Positions 6,589 through 13,780 of a stretch of DNA of 14,390 bases are shown here, piece by piece. Positions within the stretch are counted from its first letter, which is position 1. Every line of letters starts with the position of its first letter. This DNA comes from Pseudomonadota bacterium (GTDB lineage: Bacteria > Bdellovibrionota > Oligoflexia > Oligoflexales > Oligoflexaceae). The position numbers were made by a program, and so were the translations under genes. The stretch lies in assembly GCA_029556045.1 (NCBI GenBank), contig JAKQGS010000491.1, positions 1-14,390 of the forward strand. The letters are read 5' to 3'. The notes beneath the pieces are model-generated. The model worked only from the letters and a program-made list of their open reading frames with translations. It did not search any database and was not told the DNA's origin.

Positions 6589-7674
6589 TCAAGGCGTTGC
6601 CGCAGCAATCCGCTCCCGACACGCCGCAAAAACAGCATCCGGCGGTAAGGTGGTCATACATTTGAAATGCCCCTGCGGACAGACCTGCGGACCGTGGTCA
6701 CTGCAGGGGCGACAGGATAGTTGCGGCACACCCAGGCTGACACTGTTTTGCGCCAGGGGGCCGAACCCCATCTGCGGAATAGTGGGACCAAAAAGGGCCA
6801 CGGTTGGGATATTGAATGCAGACGCATAATGGATGGGAGAGCTGTCGTTGGAAAGCAACATCGTCAGGCGTGGATACAAACGACAGAGATCATCCAGACT
6901 GGTTTTTCCCGCCAAATTCCAGAAGCGTTTTTTGAGAGGCTCGGGAATGCGACTTTCCAAATCACGGGCAATCACCGCTTCATCCTGAGAGCCGATGATC
7001 ACCACTCCTGCGGGAGTTTCATTCAGGATCCGCCCCACCACGTGGGCAAAACCCTCCACCGGCCACCGCTTGGTTCCCCAAACGCTTCCCGGAGCAACCC
7101 CGACGAGAGGCCCGGTAGACTTCAAAAGATCCTTTTCCCAGAAAAATCCATCAGGGTTCAGTGGTAATGGCTCTAAATGCGGCCGCACCCCCAGGATATC
7201 CTCACGGGCGACTCCCAAAGGTTCCAGCAAAAGAGCAATGCGGGACGCTTCATGCAGCAGGGCCACACGGGGCACCCGTTGCGCCGCCAAAAACCCCAGA
7301 CTGGTTTCATCATAGGTGACGGTCGGGAACCCTACCATCCGCGCCAGCAGACTGGAGCGAAAACTGCGATGAACCTGCAGGGTAACCGCACCGGTGGGCT
7401 GGGGGCCGATATGCTCCACCAGTTTACTCCTCACTTCCCGTGCGGCACTCCAAAAACTCTGGTCCTTCTTATTGAATCGAATCAGTCCGTCGATATCCCG
7501 ATGCCCCCGCAGGGCGATGCAACCCCCTTGCGTTGTCACCATCCACTGACGTGCGTGAGGAAACTTTTGCCGCGCCAATCGAATCGCGCCGGTGGTAAGA
7601 ACAATGTCCCCCAGGAAACTGGTTTGAATCCAGATCAGGTGCTGAATGTTGTTGGACAAGGTTGGTTGTTTCAT
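6589..7674 (-). CDS. waaF: LPS heptosyltransferase II-like, glycosyltransferase family 9
   Basis: 361 residues from ATG 7674, close to WaaF (about 348). HLIWIQTSFLGDIVLTT (12-28) holds the G-D pair (D23) that aligns with the catalytic Asp of WaaC/WaaF. APGSVWGTKRWP (194-205), LLSNDSSPIHYASAF (273-287) and GPTIPQMGFGP (296-306) are the ADP-heptose binding motifs. C321, C324, C332 and C339 in CRPCSDHG...CPQGHFKC form the C-terminal cysteine cluster common in WaaF relatives. It would add heptose to the LPS inner core at the cytoplasmic face of the inner membrane. The ATG overlaps the TGA of the upstream acetyltransferase (ATGA, 7671-7674), indicating coupled translation. The frame stays open 52 codons upstream, but that part lies within the acetyltransferase gene and lacks WaaF similarity. 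gmhA elsewhere in the window supports a heptose-containing LPS. Confidence 0.9.
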   Translation of the reverse strand: MKQPTLSNNIQHLIWIQTSFLGDIVLTTGAIRLARQKFPHARQWMVTTQGGCIALRGHRDIDGLIRFNKKDQSFWSAAREVRSKLVEHIGPQPTGAVTLQVHRSFRSSLLARMVGFPTVTYDETSLGFLAAQRVPRVALLHEASRIALLLEPLGVAREDILGVRPHLEPLPLNPDGFFWEKDLLKSTGPLVGVAPGSVWGTKRWPVEGFAHVVGRILNETPAGVVIIGSQDEAVIARDLESRIPEPLKKRFWNLAGKTSLDDLCRLYPRLTMLLSNDSSPIHYASAFNIPTVALFGPTIPQMGFGPLAQNSVSLGVPQLSCRPCSDHGPQVCPQGHFKCMTTLPPDAVFAACRERIAAATP

Positions 7675-8177
7675 CGCGGCACTTTCCATTCCCAGATTTG
7701 CGCATCTTCCCCGTTGCGATAGTAACCCTTTCTCATTCCAGTCTGCTGAAATCCCAGGGACCGGTAGAGAGCCAACGCCGGAGCATTGGAGGGGCGCACT
7801 TCCAAAAACACCCGTTCCACGTTGCCCCATAGCCGGGCCTGTTCACAGAGGTTGGTCAACAGGGAGCGACCAAGTCCGTGGCGTCGTTGGGAGGGTGCCA
7901 CATATATATAGAACAGCTCCACTGTTTCACATATGTGCCGAGCCAAAAAGTATCCAGCAATCACTCCCTGCGAATCCGCCACATATCGCAACAGAGTCCC
8001 TGCAATGCCCAGAGACAAGCGGATCTCAGATATCCCCCACCCCTCAGCTCCCGAGGATTCATCCTGCATCATGGCACGCCAGGGTATCGGTGTCTCAACC
8101 CAGGGTTCCGTCACATCATGCCACTGCAACGAAGCGGTTGAAAATGATTGATCCGAATCATTCACGGCGGTCCCCAC
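7671..8177 (-). CDS. rimI: RimI-like GNAT N-acetyltransferase
   Basis: 168 residues (164 if the second start is used), against about 150 for RimI. Motif A is ELFYIYVAPSQRRHGLGRSL (88-107) with the acetyl-CoA loop R98-x-x-G101-x-G103. VFLEVRPSNAPALALYRSLG (123-142) matches the RimI signature; E126 and Y138 correspond to the catalytic Glu and Tyr of Salmonella RimI (E103, Y115). GMRKGYYRNGEDAQIWEW closes the domain. RimI acetylates the N-terminus of ribosomal protein S18; other N-terminal acetylation targets are possible. Start choice is open: GTG 8177, or GTG 8165 with GGTGGGG 7 nt upstream. Either way it begins inside the end of the upstream gene, and its stop overlaps the waaF start, so it is the middle gene of a tight three-gene operon. 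The N-terminal 50 residues are unusual for RimI. Confidence 0.85.
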   Translation of the reverse strand: MGTAVNDSDQSFSTASLQWHDVTEPWVETPIPWRAMMQDESSGAEGWGISEIRLSLGIAGTLLRYVADSQGVIAGYFLARHICETVELFYIYVAPSQRRHGLGRSLLTNLCEQARLWGNVERVFLEVRPSNAPALALYRSLGFQQTGMRKGYYRNGEDAQIWEWKVPR

Positions 8178-8832
8178 CGGGTGACAGGGGCTTAATCACT
8201 TGCCAATGGCGCGCCCCTTCGAAAAAGCGATAGGGAATCCGCTGCTCGATTTCCACCATCCAATCCAACGGGGCCATGTCATCTTTTCCCGGCCCCCCTT
8301 TGCCGCCTCCCCCATCGATCTTCTGGCGGCTGAGTATAAAACCCTTAACCCGGAGGACCGAAGCCAATGCCTGCCTCATGCGACTGCGACTGACCCCCTT
8401 GTCCTGGATGAACCGGGACAATCCCTGATCCTGCGCAGCCCGTTTGTCCACAAACTGTTCCGCCACGTCGATCTGAGCCGGGGAAGCCTGAAAGGTATTG
8501 AGACGCTGAGCCTCCTGTTCAATCAACATGTCCCCCAGAAACTCCTCCAATCCCGCCCTCCAGTTATCGGCGGAGATCAAAACAACCGGTCCCTTGACCT
8601 CGGCCTGTAAGGAGCGCTTCATTATCAGATAAATCTCCACCTGCCGTTGCGTGAACGGTTGGGAATTCACTTCCACCACCAAACGATCCATCAGTGCAGG
8701 ATTCTGCCCCCAAAGGTCAACGGATCCCAGCAAGGCCAGGATCACAACACCTCTTTGGCTCAATTGGCGAAATGTGTGGAGAAGTGGTGACACCTGGTGA
8801 TCCCTTTCGTTTTTCTCTCTTCCAATGCTCAT
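8158..8832 (-). CDS. SurA_N-like secreted or membrane-anchored protein, probably without a PPIase domain
   Basis: 224 residues. A basic N-terminus is followed by a hydrophobic segment, GVVILALLGSVDLWGQ (28-43), read as a signal peptide or single anchor. From 50 to about 168 it resembles the N-terminal chaperone domain of SurA-type foldases: RLVVEVNSQPFTQRQVEIYL (50-69), FLGDMLIEQEAQRL (98-111), DKGVSRSRMRQAL (144-156). A glycine-rich linker (173-182) and a short tail follow; no parvulin PPIase domain is present, whereas SurA (about 430) has one or two. ATG 8832 is backed by GAGGGG (revcomp of 8839-8844) at 6-nt spacing. It is the first gene of the minus-strand operon with rimI and waaF, overlapping rimI by 20 nt. 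A periplasmic role in outer-membrane or LPS assembly is only inferred from this context. Confidence 0.7.
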   Translation of the reverse strand: MSIGREKNERDHQVSPLLHTFRQLSQRGVVILALLGSVDLWGQNPALMDRLVVEVNSQPFTQRQVEIYLIMKRSLQAEVKGPVVLISADNWRAGLEEFLGDMLIEQEAQRLNTFQASPAQIDVAEQFVDKRAAQDQGLSRFIQDKGVSRSRMRQALASVLRVKGFILSRQKIDGGGGKGGPGKDDMAPLDWMVEIEQRIPYRFFEGARHWQVIKPLSPGGDRRE

Positions 8833-8884
8833 ATTGTACCCCTCTTCAACACAAGCCGGTACATCCGATTAAAGGAATTTGAAG

Positions 8885-8980
8885 TTGACAAGAAAAAATT
8901 TTTTTATGGCATTGTTGTTCTGCCGTTTTTTTAAATGACCTGTTACACTTGCGCTTGACAAGAAATCGAATGATTGTAAA
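8885..8980 (+). promoter_or_regulatory. Possible tandem promoters for HU
   Basis: The 11-mer TTGACAAGAAA occurs twice, at 8885-8895 and 8955-8965, 70 nt apart, upstream of the HU gene at 9032. Each contains a perfect -35 hexamer TTGACA. Matching -10 boxes are weak: TATGGC at 8905-8910 and TGTAAA at 8975-8980, both with a short 14-nt spacer. Promoters for the divergent surA_N-like operon must also lie within 8833-9000. Duplicated promoters are plausible for a growth-regulated HU gene, but the -10 assignment is uncertain. Confidence 0.4.
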
Positions 8981-9031
8981 TCTCTCCCTGTTCCCAAACA
9001 ATTCTTGGTTCGTGAGCTTTATGGAGGAAGT

Positions 9032-9304
9032 ATGAACAAGGCTGAATTGGTTGAAGCAATGGCTAAAGTCACCGGCTTAACAAAAGCTGACACCGAAAGA
9101 TCCCTCGACGCATTTGTTGACGTCGTCAGCAAAAACATCAAAAAGAAAGAAGGCATCAAACTGGTTGGTTTTGGCACCTTTGCGGTATCCGCTCGCAAAG
9201 CCCGCGTTGGTCGCAACCCGCAGACAGGCGAAGAGATCAACATCCCGGCTCGCAAAGTTCCGGTTTTCCGCCCCGGCAAGGAGCTGAAAGAATCCGTGCG
9301 CTAA
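9032..9304 (+). CDS. hup: DNA-binding protein HU
   Basis: 90 residues, exactly the HU size. [16 protein letters not shown] forms helix 1. [20 protein letters not shown] (43-62) carries the GFGTF signature and leads to the DNA-binding arm [20 protein letters not shown] with the conserved NP(Q)TG and the intercalating Pro in [15 protein letters not shown] ends the protein. HU binds and bends DNA as a dimer in the nucleoid. The frame is open nine codons upstream from a GTG at 9005, but ATG 9032 is the family start and has GGAGG at 9023-9027. It is a single-gene unit with its own terminator. IHF subunits are related, but the residue pattern and length favour HU. Confidence 0.96.
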   Translation: MNKAELVEAMAKVTGLTKADTERSLDAFVDVVSKNIKKKEGIKLVGFGTFAVSARKARVGRNPQTGEEINIPARKVPVFRPGKELKESVR

Positions 9305-9329
9305 GCTGGATTCAATTGATCTGTCAGAA

Positions 9330-9358
9330 GCCCCGGCAACATACCGGGGCATTTTTTT
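9330..9358 (+). terminator. Rho-independent terminator of the HU gene
   Basis: A 7-bp GC-rich perfect stem GCCCCGG (9330-9336) / CCGGGGC (9344-9350) with a 7-nt loop is followed immediately by A and seven Ts (9352-9358). It starts 25 nt after the HU stop codon. It is the clearest intrinsic terminator in the window. Confidence 0.93.
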
Positions 9359-9369
9359 GATGTCATAAA

Positions 9370-9386
9370 TTGGCACTCCTTTTGCT
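9370..9386 (+). promoter_or_regulatory. Sigma-54 (RpoN) -24/-12 promoter
   Basis: TTGGCAC (9370-9376), five bases, then TTGCT (9382-9386). This matches the RpoN consensus YTGGCAC-N5-TTGCW, with exactly 10 nt between the invariant GG and GC. Transcription would start near 9397, giving a leader of about 70 nt before ATG 9469. It sits just after the HU terminator, so it can only serve the downstream gene. Sigma-54 promoters need an enhancer-binding activator; no binding site for one can be named from this sequence. Confidence 0.75.
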
Positions 9387-9468
9387 TATCTTCCGGCAGA
9401 AGTCCCCTCCTGGGACACCCCATTGAATTCCTGTTGCTGTTGCGACCTGCTGCCGTGGAGTGCCGATC

Positions 9469-10626
9469 ATGTTCAAATCCTTTGCCTTTACCCATTACCG
9501 CAACCTACTCAAGTCCATTCGTCTGGGCGCGGGCATCCTCATCTTCATCATAATTCCCATATTTTCAATGAGTTGCAGAGCACCGGAAACTTCAACGTCA
9601 ACCGACGCCACCAACTGGGCGGATCATGACGTTAGCCTGGAGCAAAACAGCAATCGCTATCGTCTGGTGTTGGAAACTCAATCGCCCGTCCAGGAAATTG
9701 ACAGCAATACCCCCTGGCAACTCTACGCCATTTCCGAGCGGGAGGGTCTCAAGGGGCGACGCTGGTCGGTATTTTATGTGGATCAAAGCGATCCCGATAC
9801 CCGCAATCTGGCTTCCTATACCTACGGTCTCTTAGTTGAGCGTGTTGTGAATGCCCCTAATACCTTCGATGTCAGCCTGACCTTTTACCGCGACACGGTC
9901 CACAGTGATTTGACGCCGGATTTTCCCGGTCGCAGCCCCCGCCACATTTATCTGGGTCGGGCCCGGTTCAATGGAAATCAAAACCTGGCTCCCATCGATT
10001 TTGGCAGCCAGACCCCCCTGTTTTCCACCATTCGTTCTGCCGAAGACTTTGCTGGAAACGGCCAACTGGCTCTCCATTATGTGACTTCAATTGAATACGC
10101 CGCTCCCGCTCCCTTAGAGGACTGCCGTACTGATCTCGAAAATTGTGTTTCCATCGCCGTGGCCTCCGTCTGCCCACGCGGCGTGATGACCCTTGATTGC
10201 CTCCCCCAGGATTCCTTTTTTCGTTTTCAGGATGTGATCGACGAATCCGTTACAACGGAAGCGATGAAGCCCCTCGGCTCCGCACAGTTCCTGGTGGCGG
10301 AAAAAGATCTGGCAGTGGATGATATTCCCACCCTCACGTTTACGTCGCAGTCCATTGCGGTGGAGGATGATCGCAACCAGGAGCTCTGCGGGTCGCATGT
10401 CAGTTATCTGGCTACCAGTGGCATTGATGACCGCGCCAATGCCGCCTGCACCATCAAACTTGAACCCTCTCCTGAGGCCGCAGACGGTAAGCTAAGCTGT
10501 CGCATCAGTGTGGGCTTTATGAATCCCCGGGATGTCAGTGATTACGTCTGCAATGTAACGGCGGTGTTTTTAGCGGACAAAAAAGAATTTCATACCGCTC
10601 AGGTGTTATTTCAGCCTAGACTATAA
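9469..10626 (+). CDS. Putative secreted lipoprotein, family not recognised
   Basis: 385 residues from ATG 9469, which has GGAG at 9457-9460; an in-frame GTG at 9460 would add three residues. The N-terminus is basic (KSFAFTHYRNLLKSIRLGAG), followed by a hydrophobic run GILIFIIIPIFSMS and C36. FSMSC is an imperfect lipobox (Met at -2), so lipid attachment at C36 is likely but not certain. The mature part is mostly beta-like, without recognisable domain motifs, and has a cysteine-rich middle (DCRTDLENC, VCPRG, LDCLPQ at about 218-247) and further cysteines later, suggesting disulfides outside the cytoplasm. It is preceded by a sigma-54 promoter motif, and its 3' end overlaps the convergent manA gene by 11 nt. 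The function is unknown; the promoter type hints at envelope or motility-linked regulation (inference). Confidence 0.8.
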   Translation: MFKSFAFTHYRNLLKSIRLGAGILIFIIIPIFSMSCRAPETSTSTDATNWADHDVSLEQNSNRYRLVLETQSPVQEIDSNTPWQLYAISEREGLKGRRWSVFYVDQSDPDTRNLASYTYGLLVERVVNAPNTFDVSLTFYRDTVHSDLTPDFPGRSPRHIYLGRARFNGNQNLAPIDFGSQTPLFSTIRSAEDFAGNGQLALHYVTSIEYAAPAPLEDCRTDLENCVSIAVASVCPRGVMTLDCLPQDSFFRFQDVIDESVTTEAMKPLGSAQFLVAEKDLAVDDIPTLTFTSQSIAVEDDRNQELCGSHVSYLATSGIDDRANAACTIKLEPSPEAADGKLSCRISVGFMNPRDVSDYVCNVTAVFLADKKEFHTAQVLFQPRL

Positions 10627-11704
10627 ATCCTGCTCCTTTGGGTACAACGATCGCCAGATCAGCCCCTGGTTTAAATTCCAAAGTCAGGGGCCAGGCTGCA
10701 AACGGCAGCAGCAAAGGCTGCCCCTGTTGACCACAAACCGCACGGCCACCTCTTCCCTTGATCTGCACCTCACCCTGCAGCACGAGAGCAGCCCCATAAC
10801 CTGATTGCATGGAAAATGTATGAGCTTCGGCAGCAGATGATTTGAATCGAACCAGCTGATAATAACTATTTTCCGGGTAGATCCAGGCGGTCAGAACCGG
10901 GGAGAGTTCCTTTACCGTGGGCTTGCGACGAATCGTTGCCAGATATTCGGGACCCACCTGTCGTTCTGGATCGATGATGCGCAGAGACTCTTCGACATGG
11001 AGTTCCCGCGGTTGCCCCTGAGGATCCAGCCGCCCATGTGCATCGTAACGACGACCCCAGTCCCACAGCCGGTAGGTTTTACCGCTGAAACCCGCGCGAA
11101 TCCTTTGCGGCTCCAGCAGCGTGACCCCAGCCCCAATCGCATGGGGAACACCTGGGGACAAATCAAAATAATCCCCGGGCTCCACCGGCACAAATTGCAA
11201 CACGTCCCGGGCTTTATCACCATCCCTCAGAATCTGCCGCAGCTGGTTTTTGGTGATCGCGCGGGAAAATCCCAGGTAGAGCCCGGCCCCAGGCTCACGG
11301 TCTAATACCAGCCAGGATTCCGGCTTGCCGCACTCCCCGGGCTTCAGGGCAGGATCCGCATCGTCTGGATGGACCTGCAGGGACAGAGGCTCCGCCGCAT
11401 TGATGAGTTTCAACAGGATCTCACAGGTGGTTGCCCCCCGTCGCACCAGCTCCGGCGATATCACCGCCGCTGGATCGCGAGCCACCAGTTCCGGAAGCGA
11501 ACACTCCATCCCACTGACCAGCGAGGGAAAGGTGGGGTCACAGGAAAATTCCCAGGACTCCCCGATCATTTGCCCAGCTGCTCCCGGCACCAGATTTTTT
11601 TTGTATTTTTCACCGATCACCGCACCGGCCCATGGCGTGCGGGCCAGCGGGGTAAAACGGTCAGGGGTGAGGGCAATGGGATGATGAAATATTTCATGCA
11701 CCAT
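10616..11704 (-). CDS. manA: Mannose-6-phosphate isomerase, class I
   Basis: 362 residues from ATG 11704 (E. coli ManA 391). Numbered from a TTG two codons upstream: ESWEFS (51-56), LKLINAAEPLSLQVHPDD (100-117) with zinc ligands Q112 and H114, CGKPESWLVLD (127-137) with E131, and DLSPGVPHAIGAGVTLLEPQ (183-202) with H190. All four zinc ligands of the family are present. It interconverts mannose 6-phosphate and fructose 6-phosphate, feeding GDP-mannose for surface polysaccharides or allowing use of mannose. ATG 11704 has GAGG 7 nt upstream, a better start than the TTG at 11710. It is the last gene of the minus-strand gmhA-HIT-manA operon, 9 nt after the HIT stop. Its own stop lies inside the convergent lipoprotein gene. 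Confidence 0.92.
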   Translation of the reverse strand: MVHEIFHHPIALTPDRFTPLARTPWAGAVIGEKYKKNLVPGAAGQMIGESWEFSCDPTFPSLVSGMECSLPELVARDPAAVISPELVRRGATTCEILLKLINAAEPLSLQVHPDDADPALKPGECGKPESWLVLDREPGAGLYLGFSRAITKNQLRQILRDGDKARDVLQFVPVEPGDYFDLSPGVPHAIGAGVTLLEPQRIRAGFSGKTYRLWDWGRRYDAHGRLDPQGQPRELHVEESLRIIDPERQVGPEYLATIRRKPTVKELSPVLTAWIYPENSYYQLVRFKSSAAEAHTFSMQSGYGAALVLQGEVQIKGRGGRAVCGQQGQPLLLPFAAWPLTLEFKPGADLAIVVPKGAGFIV

Positions 11705-11713
11705 GGTCAAACC

Positions 11714-12061
11714 TCAACCCGGTGGCCAGGACATCAGACGACCACCCAATATATGAGCATGGATGTAATCCACCGTCTGCTGACCATTGCGCCCATTATT
11801 GACCACGACACGATACCCGTCCGGTTCCAGGCCCAGGTGATGCGCCGCTTTCGCCACGCCGACAAAAAAGGCCCCCACTTCGTCAGGGGAGCGATTCTTC
11901 AATCCGTCAAACCCCCGCACTTTTCGTTTAGGGATAACCAACACATGCACCGGTGCCTGCGGCGAGATATCGTGAAAGGCCAGCACATCATCGTCTTCAT
12001 AAGCGATCTTGGCAGGAATCTGCCGTGCCAGGATCTTGTCAAAAATCGTTTCGTCCGCCAT
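11714..12061 (-). CDS. HIT family (HinT-like) nucleotide-binding hydrolase with altered His triad
   Basis: 115 residues, typical of HinT. It starts TIFDKILARQIPAKIAYEDD (5-24), continues with PVHVLVIPKRK (37-47) and RVVVNNGRNGQQTVDYIHAH (84-103), and ends ILGGRLMSWPPG, the canonical Hint tail. HinT proteins hydrolyse purine nucleoside phosphoramidates and acyl-adenylates. The usual H-x-H-x-H is here Y99-x-H101-x-H103: the first His is Tyr (TAC), while the nucleophilic middle His and the last His are retained. Activity may be kept or altered. ATG 12061 has GGGAGGAG 6 nt upstream. It sits 15 nt after gmhA and 9 nt before manA, so it is cotranscribed with sugar-phosphate isomerases, though a shared task is not obvious. 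Confidence 0.92.
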   Translation of the reverse strand: MADETIFDKILARQIPAKIAYEDDDVLAFHDISPQAPVHVLVIPKRKVRGFDGLKNRSPDEVGAFFVGVAKAAHHLGLEPDGYRVVVNNGRNGQQTVDYIHAHILGGRLMSWPPG

Positions 12062-12076
12062 ATCGTTCTCCTCCCT

Positions 12077-12667
12077 TCAGGGGGAATAAACTTCCCCAAA
12101 CATCCGCCGCTCCACCAGCTCAATCAGAGTGTGGATGACCTTGATATGCAGCTCCTGCACCCGATCCGCAAATCGCCCCCCGGGGGTGCATATCTCGATA
12201 TGGGCCAGCTGCCCGACAGGGCTTCCCGGCTTGCCGGTCAGGGCGATCACCGTCATTTGGCGTTGGCGAGCCGCTTCGATCGCTTTGATCACATTGGGGC
12301 TTTTGCCGCTGGTGCTGATCCCCAGCAATACGTCACCCGGTTTGCCATGGGCTTCCACAAAACGGGAAAACACCGCGTCAAAGCCAAAATCGTTGCCTGT
12401 GCATGTTAAATGGGCACCATCGCTGATGGCCAGGGCTGGTAATCCGGGGCGATCCTTGCGAAACCGCCCGGTCAGTTCTTCGGCAAAATGCATGGCATCA
12501 CACATGGATCCGCCATTGCCGCAGCTATAGACCTTCCCTCCGGCTTTAAAGGAAAGAGCCAATACCTCGCCGGCCTTGACGATTTTTCGTAGGGTTTCCT
12601 CATCCCCCTGCAAACGCTCCAGGGCTTCCTGCGCCTCCCGGAAAGCAGCCTTTACGTGCTCCAACAT
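12077..12667 (-). CDS. gmhA: Phosphoheptose isomerase (sedoheptulose 7-phosphate isomerase)
   Basis: 196 residues (E. coli GmhA 192) with a single SIS domain. [20 protein letters not shown] (46-65), [18 protein letters not shown] (80-97), [20 protein letters not shown] (111-130) and [10 protein letters not shown] (140-149) follow the family throughout. Zinc ligands H60, E64, Q171 and H179 are conserved; M55 stands where E. coli has His in SHCDAMHF. The enzyme converts sedoheptulose 7-phosphate to D-glycero-D-manno-heptose 7-phosphate, the first committed step to ADP-heptose for the LPS core. ATG 12667 has AGAGGA at 6-nt spacing. It is the first gene of the operon that continues with HIT and manA. 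It fits with the WaaF-like transferase at 6589-7674. Confidence 0.94.
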   Translation of the reverse strand: MLEHVKAAFREAQEALERLQGDEETLRKIVKAGEVLALSFKAGGKVYSCGNGGSMCDAMHFAEELTGRFRKDRPGLPALAISDGAHLTCTGNDFGFDAVFSRFVEAHGKPGDVLLGISTSGKSPNVIKAIEAARQRQMTVIALTGKPGSPVGQLAHIEICTPGGRFADRVQELHIKVIHTLIELVERRMFGEVYSP

Positions 12668-12807
12668 GCTCGATCCTCTTTAGTATTTGACGGCCCCGCC
12701 CGGAAGCCGTAAAAACCCCTTTTTATGATTTTCCGATGATGCCATAGATGGTATCAATTAAAAATGAATATTCCCCGTCACGGTTGGCAAGAGGAGATCC
12801 TGACCCC

Positions 12808-13092
12808 ATGTCTTATGAAAAATTTCTGGTCGACAATCCAACCTGTTCCCGGCGCTTTCATTTGACGTTTGATTCCGAGGCACCCAAACAAAACACCGTC
12901 CAGATCGCCTGCCCCTTTTGCAATGTCGTGATTTTTGATGCCAAAGACCATCCGGAGGTCCACATGATCCGACAGGAAAACCTGACCCAGACCCAGGAAC
13001 TTTCCGACCGCATCGTGCGGGATTGCAGGTTTGAGGATACCTTCGGTAAACAGACCATCAAGCCCCATACCACGGATGGCTGCTGCCCCTAA
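12808..13092 (+). CDS. Small protein with a CPFC motif, possible metal-binding, function unknown
   Basis: 94 residues from ATG 12808, with GAGGAG at 12791-12796 (11-nt spacing). An in-frame ATG at 12748 lies in the divergent promoter region and is less likely. Cysteines at C13, C35, C38 (ACPFCNVVIF), C73 and the C-terminal pair C92/C93 suggest a zinc ribbon or redox-active CxxC. VQIACPFCNVVIFDAKDHPE (31-50) followed by RQENLTQ resembles small conserved proteins I have seen in delta-type proteobacteria, but I cannot name a family. No signal peptide is present. It is followed 25 nt later by the amidotransferase gene on the same strand, so the two may be cotranscribed. It diverges from gmhA across a 140-nt gap. 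Confidence 0.75.
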   Translation: MSYEKFLVDNPTCSRRFHLTFDSEAPKQNTVQIACPFCNVVIFDAKDHPEVHMIRQENLTQTQELSDRIVRDCRFEDTFGKQTIKPHTTDGCCP

Positions 13093-13117
13093 CCCTGATG
13101 GATGGAGTTGCGACGCC

Positions 13118-13780
13118 ATGGTCCTAGCCCCCCACATTGCGGTTGTGGACCCTGCGGTTCGGATCCCGGAGTTGGATAGTTATAATAACATTGCCCGCCG
13201 TTCTACCATTAAGACCACCTATCATCTGCCGGCCATGTTTGGCATGGAAAGCCTCGTGGACGCAGGAACTCCAGCGGCCATTATCATCATGGGCAGCGGT
13301 GCGTCCGTTTACGACGAGCAACCCTGGCAACAACCTTTTAACGACTGGCTTAAACCCCTGATGGATCGAGGCATCCCCACACTTGGTCTTTGTTATGGTC
13401 ACCAACTGATCGCCCATTTGTATGGTGGCAAAGTGGGTTATGTGTTTCCCGATCAGACCAAACTCAAGGGGTTCCGCGAAGTATCCCTGTACAGCAACCG
13501 TTTTTGGAGCGCTGAGGAAACTGGGCCGTTGGTGGTTTCTCATCGAGAAAGCGTCACCACGACCCCGCCGCAGTTTCAGATCGCCGCATCGAGCCCCCTG
13601 ATTCCATCCGATGGTTTGGCGCATGAAACCTTGCCCATCTGGTCATTTCAAACCCATCCGGAAGCGACCGCCGCATTTCTACGTCACGGTGACATTCCAT
13701 GGTCGGGCAATCCTGCGGACTTTACCTTCGGTCACCGCATCCTTCAGGCCTTCCTTGATTATGTTAAGAAGGCGTCTTAG
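13118..13780 (+). CDS. Class I glutamine amidotransferase domain protein (GuaA-N-like)
   Basis: 220 residues from ATG 13118 (TGGAG at 13103-13107). The frame is open 29 codons further upstream, but that part overlaps the previous gene and lacks similarity. The single GATase1 domain has the oxyanion region PAAIIIMGSGASVYDEQPW (52-70), the nucleophile elbow TLGLCYGHQLIAHLYGG with C92, and the triad completed by H180 and E182 in FQTHPEAT. It should hydrolyse glutamine and pass ammonia to an unknown acceptor, or hydrolyse another gamma-glutamyl bond. It is not full-length GMP synthase (about 520), since no PP-loop domain follows. Stand-alone GATase1 proteins of this kind are commonly labelled GMP synthase-like. 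The neighbours (a CxxC protein before, flagellin after) do not reveal the substrate. Confidence 0.87.
   Translation: MVLAPHIAVVDPAVRIPELDSYNNIARRSTIKTTYHLPAMFGMESLVDAGTPAAIIIMGSGASVYDEQPWQQPFNDWLKPLMDRGIPTLGLCYGHQLIAHLYGGKVGYVFPDQTKLKGFREVSLYSNRFWSAEETGPLVVSHRESVTTTPPQFQIAASSPLIPSDGLAHETLPIWSFQTHPEATAAFLRHGDIPWSGNPADFTFGHRILQAFLDYVKKAS

Noticed and set aside
7177..8233. Plus-strand open frames (181 and 195 codons) opposite waaF and rimI
   Set aside because: Both are antisense to clear coding sequence, with shadow-like composition and no family similarity.
11369..12409. Long plus-strand open frame (346 codons) opposite manA, HIT and gmhA
   Set aside because: It runs antisense across three well-conserved genes, has no ribosome site or recognisable domain, and has a His/Arg/Gln-rich composition typical of an antisense shadow.
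12738..12755. Imperfect inverted repeat GATGCCAT / ATGGTATC between gmhA and the CPFC gene
   Set aside because: One mismatch and a 2-nt loop; too weak alone to call an operator or terminator, though it lies in the divergent promoter region.
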